From NCBI GenBank assembly GCA_025526995.1, contig JAHLKG010000009.1:558001-622000 (forward strand): 64,000 nt of DNA, read 5' to 3'. The DNA is from Powellomyces hirtus (taxonomy: Eukaryota > Chytridiomycota > Chytridiomycetes > Spizellomycetales > Powellomycetaceae). Of this stretch, positions 56,162-64,000 are shown one piece after another (within the stretch, counting starts at the first letter, position 1; every line of letters starts with the position of its first letter). The position numbers and the translations under genes were made by a program. Below the pieces are notes generated by a model. It ran no database searches, was not told the DNA's origin, and was given only the letters and a program-made list of their open reading frames with translations.

Positions 56162-56541
56162 TGTTGCCGGCGAAGGTTGTGACGATTTTCGGGGAGGAGC
56201 CCGCAGCGGGTTGACCGCGTTTCCTGCGGAGGCAGCGCGTTCCGATATCACTGAACCCCTATTATTGCAAAAATCTTTTCAAGAAAAATATCCATAATAT
56301 ATTAACAAGATAGAACTTGTCTAGCCATAAGCAAATGAGCATGCCACTAGTGTTCCACACGCGTCCACACCGTTCCGGCTGTCAAAATCCCACGTCCGCC
56401 GTAAGTCTGATTACCACACCACCAAATACGCCTGGCTTCTCTACGCATTCACACCTATCATACTACTATTTGAACGAAATGGGTCCGGATCGGTCCGGGA
56501 TATTGTACGAGGTATCCACTACGTCGGTACCTAGATGAGGC
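56162..56541. other. Region between adrenodoxin reductase and BAR-protein genes
   Basis: Contains the adrenodoxin reductase promoter and the BAR gene 3' flank. No gene or element recognised. Confidence 0.3.
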
Positions 56542-58563
56542 TCACCGAGATGCATTCTCGCCGTCCGTCTGATAGTTGATCGGAGATGCAATCCCTTCGG
56601 CTTGTGAGTCAGGCGTGTAATATCCGTCCGCACGAACTTTGCCAGCTTCGAAGTGACGCGCGCCATATGCATCGTGAGCTGTTGGGAGGAGGATGGATCA
56701 GAAATTGGATTCCATGAAAATTTCAGGAAAGATGAACGGTCGTCGCCGGCGATCTTACCCTCAACCACTCTTCCGACATATGCGCCGAAATCAACACCGC
56801 GCTTCATCTCCAGCAATCCCGCTTTGTCAATCACCTGAGTGCTGAGCACCTGATAACGCGTTTTGGCGGTTTGGAAACGTTGGCGTGTCTGATCAAGCTC
56901 TTTCTCCTGATACTTTGCAGTATCTTCGGAGGACTTGTTCCGTAGAGGATTGAAGGAGGAAGTCGATGAGGATGAGGAAGAGGCTCGCATATTCTTTTCT
57001 TCCAAATAGCCCAGTCTCGAGGCGTAGGAATCAAACTCCTGACGGGCTGTTTTTTGAAGTTTGATTGTGTCACGAGAGTCATTGATAGCTTTGCCCTTGA
57101 ACGTCTTCAAGAAGGCAAGGTAAGCGTCCAATGACGCTATGACCGGAACCCGCTCCTTGCTATTGGAAGAACAGATGATAAATTGATATTGCGTTTTCGG
57201 GTGAGACGATGCAAACGAACGCTTACCATTCTTGGTGGTATGACACGCCAAGATGGACAAGGTTCTTGCCGATGTCGTCATGGAGTTCCTGATATCCCTT
57301 TTGCTGGTAAAAGAGGGACAGTTCTGCCTCCACTTCGTTGAGTTGTTGCAGAGCCGAGCGCTGCTTCTCGACCATTTTTTCGAGCTGCGAAAAGTAGCTG
57401 TACATAGCCTCAATTTCCTTCGCTGATTCGTCCACTTCGGGTTGTGCTGTGACGTGCGCCCACTGTTGAAAAGGGACATGGAATCAGTGACTGTTCATAA
57501 GCATTTGCACGTCAACACAAATGGCCAAGAATGACATGTTCCATCTTGTTACATGCCCCGTGACTGGAAATATATGCACACCTGTTTGCCGACCTGTTGA
57601 CCCAGCTTTTCCCGAACACGCTGAGAAAACAGCTTTTGGATTCTGTCGACACTCTCAGGAGTGCTGGTGGCCAGTTTTGCGACTTGACGAGTGAAAAACT
57701 CGCCAACCATGTACTGATGATATAAAGAAACGACAAATAAGTTGGGTTTCTATATCCCCAAAATGTCTGCATGATACAGGTCAACTTACATCCAGTCTCT
57801 GGTTGAATTGCTTTGATTTCGAATTTTCGCTCAAAGGCATCCCCTGATCCCGCATTCCCGAAGACGACACAAATGTAGGGGGGGTTCGTGCTCCCATACC
57901 CAGATCGCCGACCACCGGGAATCTCACAGCAGCCATTGGAGTAGGTGTGGCAAATGTTGGCAGCTCAGTCGTGCGGAGTTCCGGTGCCGATGTGTCCGTT
58001 TTAGTACTTGAAATGGAGGGCGAGCTGCTCGATCGATGCAATTGTCGCATTTGCAAGGACGAAACTCGGGCGGGCAGGCCTATGGACAGTACTGGCAAAA
58101 CTTCCGGTTCGTACTCGGGGGACTCGGATCTGATGGCGTCTGAAACATTGGGTGCGGATTCCTGAGTTGGCGTATCTGCAGGTTTGAGAATAGTTGATCC
58201 CAAAGTGGCTTCTTCTGCTTCCTCCTCCTCCTCCTCCTCATAAGCCTCTTGCTGCACATCGCCTTGCAACGGCGCATCCCTCGAGACCGGCTCTGGAGTG
58301 ACTTCTTCCCTGGCTAATTCTTGCTCTCCACTTTCAGGAGTGTCTGCTACTACTTCTGGCGCAGGCAGCGCTGGTGGCACGGGGACCTGAGGTTCGAGAA
58401 CGTGCTCCACATTCTCCTCACCATCTGTATCCTCCTCGGAAAGAGCTGGAGCTCTGCTTGCGACCTCCTCTTGCCTCGTATCCTCGCCTCCTCCCCAGAC
58501 CTGCTCCTCGTTACCGACGACGTTTGTGTCGGACTGAAAAGGCCTCTCAACTTCGGTAGTCAT
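56542..58563 (-). CDS. BAR-domain protein with long acidic N-terminus
   Basis: Five exons, 58563..57790, 57713..57582, 57462..57227, 57159..56759 and 56678..56542, 559 aa. Residues 1-258 are disordered and acidic (AYEEEEEEEAEEA) with Ser-rich patches. From about 259 it is helical: YMVGEFFTRQVAKL, EIEAMYSYFSQLEKMVEKQR, FYQQKGYQELHDDIGKNLVH and VIASLDAYLAFLKTFKGKAI. A Ser-rich break is followed by KYQEKELDQTRQRFQTAKTR and RYQVLSTQVIDKAGLLEMKR. This is the pattern of a SNX- or ACAP-type BAR dimerisation domain that binds curved membranes. No PX, PH or ArfGAP domain is visible. The tail (HDAYGARHFEAGKVRADG) was found only after removing the last intron, which itself is open. Confidence 0.72.
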
Positions 58564-59529
58564 CTTTCGGAATCAAGAGGAAAAAACGATGCGCACGGTT
58601 GTCAACAAGTCCAGGTCCAATGTGAGACCCTGCGAAACAGATTGAAGATGGTGAGCAATTGATGGTTATGGACGGTTTGCGCACCGAAGTAGATGATGTG
58701 AACGACAAGAAGATGGGCGAACGGAGTGGTACAACAAGAACGGAAGACTATCAAATGGGTTACCATCACTTACTCAAAATAAAAAGGAGAAACGCACAGT
58801 CAGGTTATGTGTTGCTGAGGGATGGGGTGATGCGGACAGTTTGCTTTGAGTAAGGAAGATGCAAAGTCAGGAACGACTTGGTTGTTCCAAACGTATTTTG
58901 TAAAAGAGTAGCTATGGAAGCTCGGGGGGAAGCAAAGCAAAGCACAGCGATGAAGCACGCACGCAGAAGACACACACGCTCGCTCGGCCCGGCTTTGCGA
59001 GAATAAGGATAAAAATGTGTCACCTTTGTTTGGCGTCCAACCAAGAAACTGGATCGAACTATAGGGCTATCATGATGGTTGGTCATCACAGAGGCGATCG
59101 TTCGTCGTAAACTAAAGAAGAAGAAGCGTGGGAAGCACGACGGACGTCACTCCTTAAGTGCGCCCATCACTCCTTTGCACGAAAGACACAGCCGCTTTTC
59201 TCACACGTTGCAGATTCCCAGCTCACTTCCGGGGCATCTCTTCCAAGCAGTCGGTCGCGGATAGATACGGCATCTCGTGAAAAATGACAGGCGCAACGCG
59301 CCTTCGTAATCAATGGAAGTGACAAGTGGTGGCGTGCAGATCGCCGAAAGGTGATAAAACAGAGTAGGCGCAAGAATGGATGTTTTGCGGTGAAACGTTG
59401 AATGACTGTTTTAGAGTGACGAACAGATACAAAAAGCATACAAACAAGCACTACTTCTACAGTTTAATAGGTCAAATTATCTTGTCCCTGCGGCCAACAT
59501 ATTCTGAGCTACGGATTTGCAGGCGAGGT
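58564..59529. other. Intergenic region, about 1 kb
   Basis: Promoter of the BAR gene and 3' flank of the HEI10-like gene. It has an imperfect AAGCAAAGCAAAGCACAG repeat near 58928. Nothing coding recognised. Confidence 0.3.
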
Positions 59530-61227
59530 TCACATTCCCTGCATAGAATGATGTCGCTGATGTGCGCCGGATTGGCGGCCGCGGTTTGCAGAGCCTGGTC
59601 CGCCTCCAAACCCAGCGTATTGATTTTCAATTCTTGATATGGACGGCGTGCGAGGTCGACCTGATGGATGTGGCATCTGCATTCCATCCATGCTGCGACT
59701 TTGCATGAGTGGACGAGATATCCCGGGATGAGTAGTACCCAGTCCATTCAAGCCAGGTTGCGGTCTGACGAATCCAGATTGCGTGCCCTTTCCATTCGGT
59801 AGATGATTGTTCATCAACTGAGTGAATGGTCGTCGCTGTAATTGAGGCTGTTGATGTAGCGGCTGAGATGGTGCACGCTGAAACGCTCCTGATGCCGGTT
59901 GACACATGTCACCCTGTGACAAGTTTAAGGTATTGAAGATCAGTCATGTCAACCAGGAACGGTGTCTTCTAACCTGAAGCGAATAGCTCTGAGCTCCAAG
60001 AGCGAAACCCTGAATAGGCCCCATCGAAGATGCAACCTCTAGATTCCCAACCTCCGTAGGGGTTTGTTGACTTATACTTCGTCGTTTCAGTTTGTCATAC
60101 ATAAGCTGCAAAACAGCAGATCGTAAGGAAAATCCTATGACTGTCTTATGATGTGTTCGACATACTTGTAGCTTTTGAAACTGCCGACCCTTTTCGGCAT
60201 ATTGCTCGGCCAGTTCGTGGTTTCGTAGCTTCTCCACCTCCTGCGCCTTTTGCAATGCTGTAATGGACTTAAGCTTCTGCCAAAGGTTCCAGTGGTAGTC
60301 ATGTTCGTACCTCCTAATTTTTCACGTAAACCTAAACAGCAGAAGACGATCAGCTAGGATTTTTGTAAATGTGCTTAATGTCATCCTCATTTGCCTTGTA
60401 TTTCTTGATTTGCCTCCCGTACGATGCTTTGTACTTGCCGCTCAAGTTGCGAATACTTTTCCGACAAATTCTTGTAAATCTTGGCGTATTTCACCATTAG
60501 AAACATCTGATCATTAAATGATGAGCTTAGGAAAGGCATACCATCTCCTGAAAACATGCTTCCTGCGTAGTCTGATAGACCCAGAAGCTAGGACCGAGAG
60601 TAAGTACCATGCGTGAATGGATGCTGCTTGATAAAAGCACCTGAGTCCTCGACCAGCAATTTCTATGATGACTGCGAGAGGTCATTCATAAAGCCGTTTG
60701 ATACGATTGAAAGTCAGATTAAAACCTTCTGGGCGCAGTCCTGCAAGAACACTCTATTGGCGACGGACGTTTAACGCCCGAATTCCTGAACACAATCAAG
60801 TCGCAGCGTTGTAGCAACTCACAGATTTGTAATCTTCGCTTGGGTTGAGCTCCGTAAATACAATATCATCTCTAACGTGTGCCTTGATTCAATGGGAAAT
60901 TCAGCGTGCCAATGTCTGGTTTACTCATTACCGTTCCGTGAGCGAACTTTCACACGCAGGACTAAGAATGGAGGAAGGTTGTAATGACCAAAAGAAGAGC
61001 GTTGCACTACATCAACAAACCTACCATATCAAAGCGGTATTGAATGCTTTCTCCGCACATTCCACACAGAAGATATCTACCCGGGTGAAGCGTGAGTAGT
61101 TCACACGGAGGCTGCCACAACCAAAACCCAGTTATAAGTTACGGCTGCAGGTCGTGACACAAGCCCGAGCGTTATTCCCCAAGCCCTTTCGGCATTGCAC
61201 GTTGTTACAGCGTAGCTCTGTCTCCAT
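59530..61227 (-). CDS. CCNB1IP1: HEI10/CCNB1IP1-like RING protein (meiotic crossover factor)
   Basis: Twelve exons: 61227..61143, 61076..61025, 60961..60932, 60871..60823, 60753..60726, 60671..60641, 60587..60542, 60506..60395, 60331..60311, 60257..60166, 60105..59974, 59913..59530; 353 aa. The N-terminal RING is complete: Cys7, Cys12, Cys27, His29, Cys32, Cys35, Cys46 and Cys49 (CVTTCSHIFCVECAEK, LICPACESSL). Family text follows: DDIVFTELNPSEDYKSSVLA, GLRPEVIIEIAGRGLSFWVY, then a coiled coil (EVEKLRNHELAEQYAEKGRQ, FQKLQLMYDKLKRRS). The Gln/Pro/Gly/Arg-rich tail is typical. HEI10 proteins are SUMO/ubiquitin ligases at crossover sites. One intron (60394..60332) starts with GC instead of GT, and one exon is 21 nt. 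Confidence 0.9.
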
Positions 61228-61561
61228 CTTGCTACTCGTTCACGGCAGGCTGAGGTGAGCTGCAGATTGGAATCGGCGTGTGGGAAAAACGAAGGAGTGT
61301 GAGAACAAAGGACGCGTTCCAGGCGTCGGTGGCTGTGAACTTGATTGCAAAATTTGGTTTCTGACGAAGGGGCATGTCACGGAGCAACATTGCATTTACT
61401 ACAACGACAAACGAAACTCAGAACATTGAACAGGCAGCACACTGGACGAAAAACTTCTTCAGTGCCGGTGGGATCCCGGGAGTCAATTGTCAGGGCATCA
61501 AACGACCTTGTTTTGTTTTCCGGCCGAAGGATCGCGCGTGAATGCGCACAACGACATAGGA
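61228..61561. promoter_or_regulatory. 334-bp bidirectional promoter, HEI10-like / MMM1
   Basis: The start codons of the HEI10-like gene (-) and MMM1 (+) face away from each other across this short region. No TATA box noticed. Both 5' UTRs must lie within it. Confidence 0.55.
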
Positions 61562-62802
61562 ATGACAGCGTCCGCGACCATAGAGCCGCTCCCGGTACCT
61601 GTAGCCTCATTAGAGGCTGCAGTTCATATAGGGACGAAAGAGTTTATCAAGGGGTTCATTGCAGGTCGGAGGTCTAGCAACGCGGGCAGTTATGGTGATC
61701 GTGGTATTGGGTGTCTGACAACTCGCAAAAATCTTCAGGCCAAGTAACCCTCGGGGTGCTTATCTTCTTCCTGGTGAAGATGTTTTTCTTCAGAAGTGGA
61801 GAAGAGACGCGGATAGAACTCGCCATGAAGCGAAATCGTCGGAAACTATATGAACCCAAGGTCTGTAACAACTGTCTTCGGGCAAAGATGCCGAAGAGCA
61901 GACATCTTATCCGTTTCTCGTCAGATCCCCATCCCTATATCCCCACACGCCATCGAATCACAAATCCTATCGAAAACGTCCTACGACGTTCAACTACATC
62001 CCGTTGAGACATGTGACTGGCTGAATGTGCTGTTTGCGCAGACGATAACAAAGTATCGTAACGATAGCGGCTTCAACAACCGGATAGTACATGTTCTCGA
62101 CGAGGTCTTAAACGGTCATACGAAACCCGGCTTCCTCGTATGTGCGATCTTTGAAAGAAGAGGTTCTCCGCGTGATCTGTAGATGTCTCATAACTGACAG
62201 CCCATCACATAGGGACCTATACATATAACTGACTTTTCATTGGGCGACGAGTTCCCGATAATAAAAGGAGTGAAGATCCGATTTGCGGAACCAAGCGCCA
62301 ACCTTCGCACGGAGATCGAATTCGAATTCGACGACCAAGTCACGTTGGGAGTCGAAACACAAGTCTTGGTCAACTGGCCGAAACCATGTATCGCAGCATT
62401 ACCTGTTGCGTTAACCCTATCGGTGGTCAAGTTCTCCGGAACGGTAAGTCAGTCTTCTTTCAGCTTACCAGAAGGAACATTCACTGACTATGCTTGTATG
62501 TATAGTTGGCCATTGAGTTCGTGACGCATCCAGAAACGCCCGAGTCGTATCTGTCAATATCAATATTAGATAACTTTTTGCTGGATTTCGAAGTCAAATC
62601 CCTCCTCGGACATCGCACAAAGGTCAAAGACCTGCCAAAGCTAGCGTCACTTATTACATCCAAGATCCGCTCCGTGTTTGTGGATGAGATTGTCTGGCCC
62701 AGCTTCAAGCGGTGCAATATACCCATGTTCTGGGGGGACGCGCGAGAGGACGCGGTTCGCGAAGAATTAGAGGATTTGGTGGAAGAAATCAAGCATGCCT
62801 GA
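61562..62802 (+). CDS. MMM1: ERMES subunit Mmm1 (SMP-domain lipid-transfer protein)
   Basis: Five exons, 61562..61664, 61739..61860, 61925..62137, 62213..62443 and 62506..62802, 321 aa. Mmm1 is the ER-anchored subunit of the ER-mitochondria encounter structure and transfers phospholipids through its SMP domain with Mdm12. A short luminal N-terminus leads to one membrane helix at about 36-52 (EFIKGFIAGQVTLGVLIFFL, VKMFFF). The cytosolic SMP domain starts near 85: VETCDWLNVLFAQTITKYRN, KPGFLGPIHITDFSLGDEFP, IRFAEPSANLRTEIEFEFDD and VKFSGTLAIEFV. It ends SFKRCNIPMFWGDAREDAVR, EELEDLVEEIKHA. All known Mmm1 landmarks are present, and splicing is needed to keep helix and SMP in frame. Confidence 0.95.
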
Positions 62803-62918
62803 GCGAATCTCAGACTTGTCTCCCAGTCAATCAATTATGATGGGTGAATAGATCTTGTAAAACTATGTGCTTATGAATAGAGTGACCTAGCTTAAATTAT
62901 CAGAAAGCCTATCTAGGT

Positions 62919-64000
62919 TCACGTGCTATCGGTTTGTCTATACTTCCGCGGAGCTGGAGATGATTTATCTCTGCTTGATCTTTCCCATCTTGCCTGAAAC
63001 GATTTGACCGTTTCGATCAGATGCTGGTCGCATTGTCGCCGTTGCATCATTATGATGCTGTTGCGGAATGTCTTCGCTGTAGGCTTGACTTTCGCTTGCA
63101 CCATTTCTTGCGTCAGGACACGGACCGCTTCCTCAAACAGCTCGTTATGGATCAGCGCTTCGATCATGGAATTGAACACGTTTTCCCACTCGTACGAAGC
63201 GATCTTCAGGCGAGGCTCGTTTTCTCTCAGCAGATGCCAAACTTCATACAGCGCTTTCCTATCTTTCCTAAGCCCACAGGCATCCAGCACAACGCACGCA
63301 GTAGGTGCCTCTACGCCGACCGCTCCTCCGTCGCACCTTGCCAACAGTCGTTTAAATATGGCGAGTACATCCTCGAAGTCGCCATGCCTGGAGTACACTT
63401 GCATCATGCAAGTGTAAACCGACGAACTTGGTTCAATGTTGAGATCTTCCATCATTCGCCAGAAATGAACAGCCTGCGGCAGGTTCCTGTTGAGAACGCC
63501 GCAGGCATGGATGATCGCGGCAAATGGCTCGCTCGCCAGCAAGGACTTTCTTTGGGCTTCTGCGAGCCATTCTTGGAAAAGGAATAGGGATTTCTTCAAA
63601 TGCTGTTGCTTCGCGTAGAAGGAGATCAAAATCGTATAAGTGGTGTAATCCGGTGGAAAGCGCGAGGTTTTCATGTTAGCAAGGAGAAGCTCGGCTGCCG
63701 CGGAGTTTCCGACCTTGCACCATCCAGCCATCAGAATATTGTATGAAACTCTGTCATAGGGCGAACCGTCCGTCTTGATACGATCAAACAGCTGAACCGC
63801 TGCGGCCATGTCCCCTTGTGCCACGAGAACCTGGAGCCGATCATTGTTCGTGTATATGTCTCCAGGGATCCCAGCTGCTATCATCTGTTCGTACCACCAT
63901 GTGGCCTGTTCATAGTATCCACCCTGATTGAAGCCAGAAATGATCGAGTTGTAGGTCCGCGAGGTTACTTCGAGTTTGCGGTCAATCACTTCGTTCACAA
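62919..64000 (-). CDS. Pentatricopeptide-repeat (PPR) protein, 5'-truncated by window edge
   Basis: About 360 residues in one frame, open to the right edge, so the N-terminus and start lie outside. Tandem 35-residue PPR units are visible: RTYNSIISGFNQGGYYEQAT, VSYNILMAGWCKVGNSAAAE, TTYTILISFYAKQQHLKKSL and SSVYTCMMQVYSRHGDFEDV. PPR proteins bind organelle RNA, one base per repeat, and in fungi act in mitochondrial RNA processing and translation. The C-terminus is basic (RWERSSRDKSSPAPRKYRQT). Convergent with MMM1, 116 bp between stops. Confidence 0.85.
   Translation of the reverse strand, partial: VNEVIDRKLEVTSRTYNSIISGFNQGGYYEQATWWYEQMIAAGIPGDIYTNNDRLQVLVAQGDMAAAVQLFDRIKTDGSPYDRVSYNILMAGWCKVGNSAAAELLLANMKTSRFPPDYTTYTILISFYAKQQHLKKSLFLFQEWLAEAQRKSLLASEPFAAIIHACGVLNRNLPQAVHFWRMMEDLNIEPSSSVYTCMMQVYSRHGDFEDVLAIFKRLLARCDGGAVGVEAPTACVVLDACGLRKDRKALYEVWHLLRENEPRLKIASYEWENVFNSMIEALIHNELFEEAVRVLTQEMVQAKVKPTAKTFRNSIIMMQRRQCDQHLIETVKSFQARWERSSRDKSSPAPRKYRQTDST

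Noticed and set aside
56542..58563. Assignment of the BAR protein as a sorting nexin
   Set aside because: No PX domain is visible in the 258-residue N-terminus, so only the BAR call is supported.

Overview
This window is nuclear DNA of a filamentous or zoosporic fungus. It holds about 25 spliced or single-exon protein genes on both strands, with short GT-AG introns (about 45-350 nt), gene spacing of a few hundred bases and GC-rich coding sequence. Diagnostic fungal content includes the ERMES subunit MMM1, a fungal-type cystathionine beta-synthase, an Sse1-type Hsp110 and an anillin/Bud4-like PH protein. High intron density (up to 12 introns per gene), a HEI10-type RING protein, an antiquitin-type ALDH7 and an RtcB-like RNA ligase point, as inference only, to an early-diverging (chytrid-like) lineage rather than a yeast. 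All exon models were made by hand from splice signals and reading-frame continuity; there is no transcript evidence.

Layout. 0-11 kb: the 3' end of an unrecognised gene, an RtcB-like ligase (-), Hsp110 (+), a DUF1294 membrane protein (+), ceramide synthase (-) and a Cys-containing GPI-type surface protein (+). 11-25 kb: an eight-exon anillin/Bud4-like PH protein (+), mitochondrial acetyl-CoA acetyltransferase (+), a three-finger C2H2 factor (-) with a promoter full of simple repeats, and a 13-exon amino-acid permease (+). 24.8-31 kb: two orphan genes (-), pinin (-), a small secreted protein (-), a small mitochondrial-looking protein (-) and a v-SNARE (+). 31-41 kb: a P5B ATPase (+), an orphan single-pass membrane protein (+) and cystathionine beta-synthase (-). 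41.1-43.9 kb: a gene-poor island with a frameshifted ankyrin pseudogene and degenerate repeats. 43.9-49.3 kb: two divergent single-pass surface proteins, one with a (PPKPD)n ectodomain (-) and one with a cytoplasmic SH3 domain (+). 51.5-64 kb: a dense cluster with ALDH7, adrenodoxin reductase, a BAR protein and HEI10 (all -), MMM1 (+) and a PPR protein (-) running off the right edge.

There is no operon logic, but themes recur: mitochondrial function (ALDH7, adrenodoxin reductase, MMM1, PPR, thiolase, the 137-aa protein), membrane lipid and vesicle biology (ceramide synthase, v-SNARE, BAR protein, P5B ATPase) and cell-surface sensing (SH3-TM and Pro-rich-TM proteins). I found no CRISPR, prophage, complete transposon, rRNA or convincing intact tRNA. 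The most unusual items are the RtcB-like ligase with an N-terminal extension, a potential membrane-anchored Hsp110 extension, a permease intron with complementary G15/C13 tracts, a HEI10 gene with a 21-nt exon and a GC-AG intron, and an orphan gene pair at 24.8-26.9 kb.
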